A stretch of 10,462 bases of DNA from an uncultured Mycoplasmatota bacterium (GCA_946007485.1 CAMGAM010000037.1:1-10462); one strand, 5' to 3'. Counted from the stretch's first letter, positions 1-6,676 are shown. The notes: a model not told the origin generated them from the sequence alone. A program made the numbers and translations.

Positions 1-304
1 TTCTTATTATTACTCTTTTATTTAAATCAAATTCTGAATAATTATAACTACTTACTAGAATAATATTATTAAAATTAATTACCCAATATTCACCATCTTT
101 ATTTTAATTAAATCCAAAGTATTTTTCATTCTTTTATGCTTTTCTTTTGGACTAAATAAAAGTGCAAAGTACTCACAATTTTCTACTAAAAACAATACAC
201 CGACAAAAGGGCCCAAATCTTTTGAACTAACTCTAATTATCATATTTTCTTAAATAATCACAATATTTAGAACTAACCTTTACAATTTTAAAATTTTTAT
301 ACAC
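1..304 (-). pseudogene. Decayed type III toxin (ToxN/AbiQ family endoribonuclease), 5' part, two frameshifts, runs off the left edge
   Basis: Three consecutive minus-strand frames join into one ToxN/AbiQ-like protein. From a GTG at 304 the reading is YKNFKIVKVSSKYCDYLRKYDN and then a TAG at 235-233. Removing one T near 236-238 continues it as RVSSKDLGPFVGVLFLV, through EYFALLFSPKEKH to about 100. Adding one A in the A-run near 97-100 restores KDGEYWVINFNNIILV, which stays open to the window edge. Known ToxN/AbiQ toxins have the same order: KIVKV...YLR.FD.KV, PFVG, YFAPL(T/S)SPK..H, then INFNNMIPV. They cleave RNA and are held inactive by a repeat RNA antitoxin encoded just upstream. Besides the frameshifts, conserved positions differ: the FD.KV lysine reads Arg, and APLTSPK reads ALLFSPK. 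Both fit decay. The C-terminal part lies outside the window. The family call rests on motif memory, not a search. Sequencing error at the homopolymers is possible but would not explain the substitutions. Confidence 0.68.
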
Positions 305-369
305 TATATCTATTCATCAATAAATGTTTCTTCAAAACAACTATTTAATAAAAAAACATATACAATTAA

Positions 370-398
370 ATCATACCATATTGAATAATTATTGTCAA
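370..398 (-). promoter_or_regulatory. Promoter upstream of the decayed toxin
   Basis: Minus strand: TTGACA (398-393), a 17-base spacer, then TATGAT (375-370) with a TG one base ahead (extended -10). The predicted start is near 363, about 59 bases before the toxin GTG. In type III systems this promoter makes the antitoxin repeat RNA, but I see no convincing tandem repeat between it and the toxin. Confidence 0.6.
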
Positions 399-473
399 CA
401 TAAGCCAGTACATTTGTTTGTAATTATTCCTAAAGAATAATCTTTTCTATTAACATATTATTTCTATCATAAC

Positions 474-502
474 TTGATTAAATAAATATTATCATTTATA
501 AT
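474..502 (+). promoter_or_regulatory. Promoter of the YigZ-family gene
   Basis: TTGATT (474-479), a 17-base spacer and TATAAT (497-502). The predicted start is near 509, right at the GGTGA ribosome binding site (509-513), giving a leader of only about 9 bases. Confidence 0.65.
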
Positions 503-517
503 TAAATTGGTGATTTT

Positions 518-1096
518 ATGTATACAATCAGTAATAACTCCAAATATGAATTAATTATCAAAAACTCTAAATTTATTACTCTCTTATATAAAATAAATAA
601 TGAAGATATTGTCAAAAAAATTCTTAATAACGTAAAAGAAATATATCCTGATGCTACCCATTATTGTTATGCATACATTATAGATAATCAAAAAAAATCT
701 TCTGATGATGGTGAGCCCTCTAAAACCGCTGGTCTTCCTATCTTAAAAGTATTAGAAAATAATCAACTAAACCATATCTTAGCTATTGTTGTTAGATATT
801 TTGGTGGTATTAAACTCGGAGCCAATGGTTTAATTAGAGCATATTCCAAATGTACATCTAACGCTCTAAAAGAAAATACTATTAAAGAATTAGTCCAAGG
901 ATATAATATAAATATTACTTTTCACTATCAAGACATAAAAAAAATAGATTATCTATTAAAAGATATCTTAGTTAATAATAAAACATTTGATAATTTAATT
1001 ACCTATAATCTAGATATCCCCATCAACTTTCTAAATACTATTATAAATAATAATATCTCATATCAAATAATTAAAGATATCTATATAGAAAAATAA
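518..1096 (+). CDS. yigZ: YigZ/IMPACT (UPF0029) family protein
   Basis: This 192-residue protein is close to the usual YigZ/YvyE length of about 205. The N-terminal UPF0029 domain (about 14-118) carries both family hallmarks: SDDGEPSKTAGLPIL at 62-76 and VVRYFGGIKLGANGLIRAY at 91-109. The rest (about 128-190) fits the small ferredoxin-like DUF1949 domain. It is a soluble cytoplasmic protein. Relatives include eukaryotic IMPACT/Yih1, which acts on the Gcn1-Gcn2 translation-control pathway; the bacterial role is not settled, though a nucleic-acid or ribosome link is often proposed. The ATG at 518 follows GGTGA with 4 bases between. It appears to be a single-gene transcript ending in a hairpin shared with the convergent tmk gene. 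The family assignment is firm; the function is not. Confidence 0.93.
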   Translation: MYTISNNSKYELIIKNSKFITLLYKINNEDIVKKILNNVKEIYPDATHYCYAYIIDNQKKSSDDGEPSKTAGLPILKVLENNQLNHILAIVVRYFGGIKLGANGLIRAYSKCTSNALKENTIKELVQGYNINITFHYQDIKKIDYLLKDILVNNKTFDNLITYNLDIPINFLNTIINNNISYQIIKDIYIEK

Positions 1097-1120
1097 TACT
1101 AATCACTAGTATTATTTTTT
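1089..1120. terminator. Bidirectional intrinsic terminator shared by yigZ and tmk
   Basis: A perfect 13-bp stem (1089-1101 with 1107-1119) encloses a 5-base loop (ATCAC). It has a run of T on the plus strand and the matching run of A that serves as T on the minus strand. The TAA of yigZ (1094-1096) and the TAG of tmk (read from 1101-1099) both lie in the left arm, so one compact structure ends two converging genes. Confidence 0.85.
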
Positions 1121-1800
1121 AATTCTTGATATACATAATCATATAATTCATCATTTATTTCTTCTATTGATATTGCTTCTCCATCAATAGCACATTCTAT
1201 CTTCTTAAAACCATATTTATCTGCTAATTCCAAATATGCTTGTTCAGCATGTAGTAAATGTTCCTTTGAACTCTCATGTTGATCCATCTTTTCTTCCATA
1301 GCTCTACTTTCTTTTAATTTTATACTTGCTTCATATGGCATATGCAAAAATACTTTAATATCAGCATGTGGTAATTCTAATAATTCAAATTCTAACTTTT
1401 CTATCCAAGAAAACATTTTTTCTCTCTCTTCTTTTGTCTTTAATTTCCCACCTTGATGAGCCATATTTGAATATACATATCTATCAAGTACAACATTAAA
1501 TCCATTCTTAAGATCTTCTAAAATTACCCATATATTATACTTTCTATCAGCCGCATAGTATAAAGAAGATACCATCGGATCAACATTACTAGCCCCCTCA
1601 TTAAACCATCCATCACATATATAATCTTTTCCTAAATATGGTCCTCCAATAATCTTACCAGTTGTACTATTATAATTAGGAAAACTATATTTCTTAACTC
1701 TTATCCCATTATTTCTAAGCTTTTCTATTAACAAATTCGTTTGTGTTTCTTTACCAGAACAATCTGTTCCTTCAACGACAATTAACTTTCCATACTCCAT
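1099..1800 (-). CDS. tmk: Thymidylate kinase (dTMP kinase), long form
   Basis: The predicted enzyme phosphorylates dTMP to dTDP with ATP, an essential cytoplasmic step toward dTTP. From the ATG at 1800 it is 233 residues. The P-loop GTDCSGKET lies at about 11-19, preceded by the strand KLIVVE. The nucleotide-binding DRYVYSN motif is at 106-112, with a downstream AHQGGK segment. A LID-like segment (KESRAMEEKMDQHE) sits near 163-176. EGTDCSGKETQ replaces the more common EGxDGxGKST; from memory this marks the longer Bacillota form. A GTG at 1809 and an ATG at 1806 are in frame upstream, but they lie inside the AGGTGA ribosome binding site (1811-1806), so the ATG at 1800, 5 bases after it, is the likely start. 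DUF368 lies upstream on the same strand with a 70-base gap holding a candidate promoter. Confidence 0.9.
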   Translation of the reverse strand: MEYGKLIVVEGTDCSGKETQTNLLIEKLRNNGIRVKKYSFPNYNSTTGKIIGGPYLGKDYICDGWFNEGASNVDPMVSSLYYAADRKYNIWVILEDLKNGFNVVLDRYVYSNMAHQGGKLKTKEEREKMFSWIEKLEFELLELPHADIKVFLHMPYEASIKLKESRAMEEKMDQHESSKEHLLHAEQAYLELADKYGFKKIECAIDGEAISIEEINDELYDYVYQELKNNTSD

Positions 1801-1817
1801 TTTCATCACCTATTATA

Positions 1818-1846
1818 AATATACCATAACTTATAAAAACAAACAA
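1818..1846 (-). promoter_or_regulatory. Candidate tmk promoter with extended -10
   Basis: Minus strand: TTGTTT (1846-1841, a weak -35), a 17-base spacer, then TATATT (1823-1818) with TG one base ahead. The predicted start near 1811 is the first base of the AGGTGA site, about 11 bases before the ATG. tmk may also be read from DUF368, since no terminator is visible between them. Confidence 0.4.
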
Positions 1847-1870
1847 TCTTTTTATATAAATTTTACACCA

Positions 1871-2680
1871 TTATTTATCCAAAAGGCATCCAATCAATAA
1901 CCCCACTATTAATAACATTATTCCAAGAACAAAATTAAGAATTGTTATCTTTAATGAAAAAGTAAAAATAACAAGCATTAAAATACTATATATACATAAT
2001 CCAAGTATTATCTTACTAAATATAACCGGATATCTTTTTAATAAATAGTTAATACCTATCATACATATAATAAAAGATACCATCATTCCTATTCCATAAC
2101 TAATATATAAATTAATATTCATTATTACATACTGAAAATCAAATATTTTTGATATCATCATTAAAATACTATCATATATTCCTAATATCAAATGTATTGC
2201 TGTTCCACTAATTCCAGGGATAATAGAAGACATTACTTCGATTACTCCCCCAATAAAAAATACTACATTATCCATAAATCCATGAGTAATTTCATAACTA
2301 TTAAATATATTACCATAACTTATAATAAAAAGCATAACTATAAATAATATCATAAATAACACATCACTATAATTACACTTAATACCTGTAGCATAGTTAT
2401 ATGTTCCACCACATATAAGCCCGACAAAAAACATCATTGTTATAAATCGATAATTATTAAGTAAATATATAATCCCATTACTACATAATACTATTGATAA
2501 TATTATTCCGCTACCTAATTTAGTTATAAATAACAAGTTTTTCTTCCAATCGTCAAAAAAATTAACTACTGCTTCAATTGCCCTTTCATATACTCTAAAA
2601 TTAATTGCTAATAATGCCCCCGATACTCCAGGAATTATCTTTCCTATTCCAATAATAAAACCTTTAATAAACAATATCAT
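1871..2680 (-). CDS. DUF368 integral membrane protein, probable polyprenyl-phosphate translocase (PopT-like)
   Basis: A very hydrophobic 269-residue protein with many membrane segments. It contains the duplicated DUF368 motif: GKIIPGVSGALLA at 13-25 and SSIIPGISGTAIH at 151-163, consistent with an inverted two-fold transporter. Members of this family (PopT) have been shown to return undecaprenyl phosphate across the membrane so the lipid carrier can be reused for cell-wall synthesis. Assigning that substrate here is inference from family. The frame stays open to 2737, but those 19 extra codons are the stem-loop of an intrinsic terminator. The ATG at 2680 has AGGTGA (2690-2685) 4 bases ahead, so it is the true start. 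I find no convincing promoter between that terminator and the gene, so it may depend on readthrough from the surface-protein operon. Confidence 0.86.
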   Translation of the reverse strand: MILFIKGFIIGIGKIIPGVSGALLAINFRVYERAIEAVVNFFDDWKKNLLFITKLGSGIILSIVLCSNGIIYLLNNYRFITMMFFVGLICGGTYNYATGIKCNYSDVLFMILFIVMLFIISYGNIFNSYEITHGFMDNVVFFIGGVIEVMSSIIPGISGTAIHLILGIYDSILMMISKIFDFQYVIMNINLYISYGIGMMVSFIICMIGINYLLKRYPVIFSKIILGLCIYSILMLVIFTFSLKITILNFVLGIMLLIVGLLIGCLLDK

Positions 2681-2684
2681 TACA

Positions 2685-2690
2685 TCACCT
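2685..2690 (-). promoter_or_regulatory. Ribosome binding site that fixes the DUF368 start
   Basis: AGGTGA on the minus strand, 4 bases before the ATG at 2680. No comparable site precedes the in-frame ATG codons near 2737, which follow an A/T-only stretch and open directly into a hairpin. Confidence 0.8.
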
Positions 2691-2703
2691 ATATATACAT
2701 ATG

Positions 2704-2731
2704 AAAAAAGAGACGATAACTTGTCTCTTTT
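2704..2731 (-). terminator. Intrinsic terminator of the surface-protein operon
   Basis: On the minus strand AAAAGAGAC (2731-2723), an 8-base loop, GTCTCTTTT (2714-2706) and a T-run to 2704. The 9-bp stem is perfect. It begins 15 bases after the TAA of the last operon gene (2749-2747) and ends 13 bases before the DUF368 ribosome binding site. Confidence 0.85.
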
Positions 2732-2746
2732 CATCATACATATTTT

Positions 2747-3916
2747 TTAACTATAATAATTCATATTTTTCTTATACAAATTAAGACTAACAATAAGTGA
2801 AGCAATAAGTATTAATGTAATTATAAATATTGATATATTACCTGTCTGTGGATTAGAAGGTATATCACCACTTGATCCACCACCAGGATTTCCACCACTA
2901 CTATTCTGTTTTACAACTACCGTATAAGTTCTTCCTTCATATCCTGAACTAGAATCTTTAGGTTTAACAATAATTATAATATTTGCCTCTTTTTTATAAT
3001 CTCCAGGTCCACCATTACTTCTATCTATTTCAAAATTATCAGGATCACTAAGTGTCGCACTTATACTATAACTACTGACATCATCCAAATAAACATAACA
3101 CATATCATCAGCATCACAACTTACAGTTTTTCCACCTACTGTAAGTGATGCCAAAGTATTATCATATTCTTCTGTCTCTCTTTGAATAGAAATATTATAT
3201 TCATTACCAGTACCACCAGTTCCAACAACAATACTAATCATCATTGTACCACCATGTGCAACAAATGTAATATTATTGGCATCTAATGGAGTAGTTTTAT
3301 CTACGACATCATAAATAGTTACCGTATCATTAGCATTAGCTGGAACTGCATTAATTTTGAAAGTTTTTGAATTAATTACTAATGTATATCCATAGGTTTC
3401 TGGTGAGAATGAAGGTCCTAAAGTATATCCTTCAACAGATAAACTCTTAAGTCCCTTTTCTAAAACCTCATTTTTAACTGTAATTGGCACTTGCTTATTT
3501 CCTATACTATTAGATTCCTCTAAAGAATCCCAATATTCAATTCTTGTAAAATTTAAATTTAATGTTCCCTCACTTGCTGTATCTGATACCTTTAGTTTCA
3601 AAGTACCTATTTTAAAATTTCCCGAAGTCCCATTACCATAAACAGAAATTTTATCATTGGAAGCTGAAACTTCTCCACTAGCCCATTCACTAGAAGCATT
3701 AAATCCAACTATTTCAAGACCTTCAGCTGCACTTAAATTAGCACTTATATTATTAACCGTGTCAGTTGATGTCCCCTTAATACTACAAGATACTTCTTCT
3801 CCAGGCATAACCTGAGCTGGTGTACATTCAACTTCAAAAGTTCCTTCTAAAGCCATAACTTTACATGGAATTATAATTATTAATGTGATTAATATTAATT
3901 CTTTCAATCTTCTCAT
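2747..3916 (-). CDS. Sortase-type anchored surface protein: cohesin-like domain plus two cadherin-like domains
   Basis: A 389-residue exported protein, third and last gene of the operon. A signal peptide is probably cut after VMA (residue 22). A cohesin-like beta-sandwich follows (about 25-148), with Cys31 and Cys44 near its start. Two cadherin-like beta-sandwich repeats come next: about 156-246 (LKSLSVEGYTLGPSFSPETYGYTL) and about 254-336 (LASLTVGGKTVSC), the second with its own close cysteine pair (Cys267/Cys273). A Gly/Ser/Pro spacer leads to NPQTG (355-359), a hydrophobic segment (361-379) and a YKKNMNYYS tail, the layout of a cell-wall sorting signal of the NPxTG kind. No sortase is in the window. 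The ATG at 3916 overlaps the TGA of the previous gene (ATGA), with GGAGG 7 bases ahead, so the two are translationally coupled. The ligand is unknown. Confidence 0.83.
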   Translation of the reverse strand: MRRLKELILITLIIIIPCKVMALEGTFEVECTPAQVMPGEEVSCSIKGTSTDTVNNISANLSAAEGLEIVGFNASSEWASGEVSASNDKISVYGNGTSGNFKIGTLKLKVSDTASEGTLNLNFTRIEYWDSLEESNSIGNKQVPITVKNEVLEKGLKSLSVEGYTLGPSFSPETYGYTLVINSKTFKINAVPANANDTVTIYDVVDKTTPLDANNITFVAHGGTMMISIVVGTGGTGNEYNISIQRETEEYDNTLASLTVGGKTVSCDADDMCYVYLDDVSSYSISATLSDPDNFEIDRSNGGPGDYKKEANIIIIVKPKDSSSGYEGRTYTVVVKQNSSGGNPGGGSSGDIPSNPQTGNISIFIITLILIASLIVSLNLYKKNMNYYS

Positions 3917-5547
3917 TTTATTACCTCCAAATCACTAACTCTGCCATTATAATATCTATATAATCTACCAATATCATTAATCTCAATCACACCATCGACA
4001 ACTACATCTCCAGCTAGGAAAAATGCTTCATCATCGCCTTCAGAACTATATCTAATATTTAAATGTGCTTCTCTACCGTTATAGTATCTATATAATCTAC
4101 CAATATCATTAATCTCAATTATTCCATCACCAGTAACATCACCAAGTATTGATAAAGTATATGTAATCTCTTCACTACCAATCTTAATTGTTATCTTATC
4201 ACCAGTTTTAACAATACTATTATCATTAAGCGTTGCTCCATTATTAGATATCTTCTCAATACTACCAGAAGTATCAAACTTTGCAAGAAGTTCACTATAA
4301 GTAATTCCAACAGGTAATCTCATAATAATCTTCTTATTATCATCTATCGATAAACTACTATCAATATTTAAATATTCCATTTTAAAAGTATATGTATCTA
4401 ACTTTTCATCACCATTATATATATATAGTTTATTACTCTCATTAATTATTAAATTATTATCACTTATTACATTATCATCACTATCAACTATCTTAATAGT
4501 AAGTGTATCACTAACAATCTTACTAACTAATTCTCCATATGATAAATCTCTTCCTATATATATACCATTATCTACTATCTGATAACTACTTGTAAATCTT
4601 AAAAGTTTTACTGTTGAAACTACTTCAGTACCATATAAAACTTGTAATTGATTTTCTATTATTGCATAAGATAGTCCATCACTTAATACTTCTAAATTAC
4701 TAATAACTACCGTATCACTATCAAACCCAACATACATTTCATTATTAACTTCATCATAATTATAATTATTTGTACTAAATTCATATGGTCTTTTTACAGC
4801 AATACTATAAGTATTATTAACTTTTCCATCTTCACTTAAAACCTCAATATAGAATGTATTTGTTCCATAATGAAGATTTAATTTACTTCCTAAAGTACCT
4901 GTTCCAGAAACCGATGAATTAAGATCAGTTTTAGTATAACTAATAATAATATTTGAAGTATCTGTATTAACTGTAGCCGTATAATCCATAACATTCTTAT
5001 CAAATGTTTCATTAAGTGTATAACCATCTACTGTAATATTATCTAAAGTAGCTATATTGTTTTTAGTTCTAATCTCTGTCTTAGCATTCTCTAAACTAAT
5101 CATTTGATATTCACTATCGCTATATTCTACATTAGTAAATTCTATATTATAAGTCGTTGATGGTTGAACATCACCTGAAATAGTTAATTCAAGAAAACCA
5201 ATTAAAGTATCTTCCGTTATTCCATTCATACTAACTACTGCAAAACCATTCTCACTACTTGTATATAATTCTAAATTACTATTATTATCAATTGTAAAAT
5301 TCTTATAAGTAATTACATCATCAAACTGATAGTTAGCATTGACAGACAAAACAGTCGTATCTACAACATTTGCATATACATTACAAGTAATTGCCTCTCC
5401 ACCACTAACAACTTCTGGGCAACTAATTACAAGTTGATTACTAGCAGCAGGATTACTAAATGTCGCTTTAACTATCCAAAAGACAGTCATTACTAACATT
5501 AAACCAATAACTACTGAGCCACCTAAATAAATATTCTTATTCTTCAT
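3913..5547 (-). CDS. Membrane-anchored surface protein: cohesin-like, cadherin-like and C-terminal type I dockerin
   Basis: A 544-residue protein, the middle gene of the operon. An N-terminal hydrophobic segment (about 9-29) acts as a signal anchor or signal peptide. A cohesin-like domain (about 37-160) has Cys43 and Cys55 in the same places as its neighbours. A cadherin-like domain runs about 167-252 (LDNITVDGYTLNETFDKNVM). Residues about 260-465 hold beta-rich stretches that look like repeats of an Ig-like module often found before dockerins; I cannot define them better. The end (466-544) is a dockerin: two 44-residue-spaced copies, GDVTGDGIIEINDIGRLYRYYNG and GDVVVDGVIEINDIGRLYRYYNG. The first has a near-canonical calcium loop (D470, T472, D474, E478, D481); the second has Val at loop position 3. 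Dockerins bind cohesins, so a partner may be the cohesin-like domains of this same operon (inference). Confidence 0.83.
   Translation of the reverse strand: MKNKNIYLGGSVVIGLMLVMTVFWIVKATFSNPAASNQLVISCPEVVSGGEAITCNVYANVVDTTVLSVNANYQFDDVITYKNFTIDNNSNLELYTSSENGFAVVSMNGITEDTLIGFLELTISGDVQPSTTYNIEFTNVEYSDSEYQMISLENAKTEIRTKNNIATLDNITVDGYTLNETFDKNVMDYTATVNTDTSNIIISYTKTDLNSSVSGTGTLGSKLNLHYGTNTFYIEVLSEDGKVNNTYSIAVKRPYEFSTNNYNYDEVNNEMYVGFDSDTVVISNLEVLSDGLSYAIIENQLQVLYGTEVVSTVKLLRFTSSYQIVDNGIYIGRDLSYGELVSKIVSDTLTIKIVDSDDNVISDNNLIINESNKLYIYNGDEKLDTYTFKMEYLNIDSSLSIDDNKKIIMRLPVGITYSELLAKFDTSGSIEKISNNGATLNDNSIVKTGDKITIKIGSEEITYTLSILGDVTGDGIIEINDIGRLYRYYNGREAHLNIRYSSEGDDEAFFLAGDVVVDGVIEINDIGRLYRYYNGRVSDLEVIK
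3953..4119 (-). repeat. Near-identical DNA repeat encoding the two dockerin halves
   Basis: Positions 3953-3987 and 4085-4119 are identical over 35 bases, exactly 132 bases (44 codons) apart. They encode the shared IEINDIGRLYRYYNGR segment. The flanking bases differ, so this looks like a recent internal duplication or one kept alike by gene conversion. Confidence 0.85.
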
Positions 5548-5595
5548 ATTCTCCTGCCTCCAAATTATTGCCTTTCCTTTAGCATTCTTACAACA

Positions 5596-6543
5596 TCATT
5601 CATCTTTTTTTCTCCTATTAAATACTAACCTAACTATATTAACTATTAAAAGTACTCCAATAATTACTATAAATATAATTTTATAATTATTATTTTTCTT
5701 AACAACATTCTTATCATTATTCTTAACTATCTCTATTATATAATCATTCGTAGTCCCATCTTCTGAAACTATATGAATATTTATTACACTACCATTAACT
5801 AAATTTTCATTACCACTAATCGCATATGATGAATTACTATTTTCTAAAATAGGAACAATATTTAAAGAATCTTCATCATTAATATTTAAACTATATTTAA
5901 AAGTATCTCTAGAAAAATTAATTTCATATCCATCTATTTTAATATCAGTTAAATAAGGTTTATTTAAAATTTCTTCATTATTATCATCATCAGGATTAAC
6001 TATACCACTGTTATCATTATTACTACCATTATTTTCTATATTATTATCACTATTATTATTTGATATATTACTTCCACTATTCGTATCATTATCTGTTGTT
6101 GAAGTATTATCTTTTATTTTTATTACACTTGATACACTATTCACTTCATTTAACATATCATTTGAATCTGCAAAAAAGACTTCATTAATAAGTACCGTAT
6201 TATTATTACCACCATTATTCTTAAGACTTAAAGATCCAATACTAAAGTTATTTCCAATTGAATTACCTGCATACAAAGAAATTCTTTTAATCTGATTATC
6301 ATATCCACCTTCCCAAAGATTACTACGGGTAAAAGAGACAAATGATAAATCATCTGATAAATTTAAAGTAGCCTTAAGTGAAGTCACTCCTGAAGTTGTA
6401 CTTCCAGTAATTTGACACACGAATTGACTATTTGCTTCTATTTCACTAGGACAACTTAATATAATACTATCTGCATATACTTGTGACACTGGTATAATTA
6501 ACAACAACAAGATAAATAATAAATTCTTTCTTTTATTTTTCAT
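5596..6543 (-). CDS. Membrane-anchored surface protein: cohesin-like domain, Asn/Ser-rich linker, cadherin-like domain
   Basis: A 315-residue exported protein, first gene of the operon. A signal peptide (KNLLFILLLLIIPVS) is probably cut after VYA (residue 24). The cohesin-like domain (about 26-143) has Cys31 and Cys43 and the iGsLsLK-type strand common to the three proteins. A low-complexity Asn/Ser/Asp linker spans about 145-192. A cadherin-like domain follows (about 197-273, starting LTDIKIDGYEINFSRDTFKY). A membrane segment (288-307) ends in a basic tail, NRRKKDE. No NPxTG/LPxTG motif is visible, so this protein should stay in the membrane rather than be sortase-linked. AGGAG (6553-6549) lies 5 bases before the ATG. 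After its TGA the same frame stays open straight into the next gene's ATG. The ligand is unknown; the cohesin-like call is by fold pattern and is the least certain part. Confidence 0.82.
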   Translation of the reverse strand: MKNKRKNLLFILLLLIIPVSQVYADSIILSCPSEIEANSQFVCQITGSTTSGVTSLKATLNLSDDLSFVSFTRSNLWEGGYDNQIKRISLYAGNSIGNNFSIGSLSLKNNGGNNNTVLINEVFFADSNDMLNEVNSVSSVIKIKDNTSTTDNDTNSGSNISNNNSDNNIENNGSNNDNSGIVNPDDDNNEEILNKPYLTDIKIDGYEINFSRDTFKYSLNINDEDSLNIVPILENSNSSYAISGNENLVNGSVINIHIVSEDGTTNDYIIEIVKNNDKNVVKKNNNYKIIFIVIIGVLLIVNIVRLVFNRRKKDE

Positions 6544-6565
6544 ATATTCTCCTACTCTCTATACA

Positions 6566-6594
6566 AATATAACATAATTTATCTTTTTTTACAA
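6566..6594 (-). promoter_or_regulatory. Promoter of the three-gene surface operon
   Basis: Minus strand: TTGTAA (6594-6589), a 17-base spacer, TATATT (6571-6566). The predicted start near 6559 gives a leader of about 16 bases with AGGAG. It lies back-to-back with the plus-strand promoter at 6627-6656. Confidence 0.5.
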
Positions 6595-6626
6595 TCAAAA
6601 TTCTAATTTTTAATCATTTTATTTCA

Positions 6627-6656
6627 TTGACAAACATATATGTTCATATATATAAT
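6627..6656 (+). promoter_or_regulatory. Consensus promoter of the kinase-like gene
   Basis: TTGACA (6627-6632), an 18-base spacer, TATAAT (6651-6656): both boxes match the sigma-A consensus fully. The predicted start near 6663 leaves a leader of about 14 bases containing AAGGAG (6665-6670), 6 bases before the ATG. Confidence 0.8.
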
Positions 6657-6676
6657 AAAACTACAAGGAGCATACT

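Noticed and set aside
79..243. A 54-codon minus-strand frame as a small gene on its own
   Set aside because: Its product is the middle segment of the ToxN/AbiQ-like sequence, with matching segments continuing in the other frames on both sides.
305..360. Two loosely similar segments (TTTATTAAATAG and TTTATTGATGAATAG) that could be antitoxin repeats
   Set aside because: They agree only over A/T-rich bases and need gaps. This is not better than chance in such a sequence.
423..441. Small 7-bp hairpin ATTATTC/GAATAAT between the divergent promoters
   Set aside because: All but one pair is A-T, there is no clean T-run, and its position makes no sense as a terminator for either gene.
2681..2737. 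Nineteen-residue N-terminal extension of the DUF368 protein
   Set aside because: It is the operon terminator hairpin read as codons, and a proper ribosome binding site precedes the ATG at 2680.
2747..3916. Lipoprotein signal at Cys18 (IIPC) of the last operon protein
   Set aside because: Pro just before the Cys does not fit a lipobox, a signal peptidase I site follows at VMA, and the protein has a C-terminal sorting signal.
3913..5598. TGA read as tryptophan (code 4), which would fuse operon genes 1 and 2
   Set aside because: The Trp codons checked in the window are TGG, no gene needs an internal TGA, and gene 2 has its own ribosome binding sites. Only the frame coincidence remains.
5981..6110. 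Low-complexity ATT/ATC-rich tract as a DNA repeat or CRISPR-like array
   Set aside because: It codes for the Asn/Ser/Asp-rich linker of operon gene 1 and has no regular unit.
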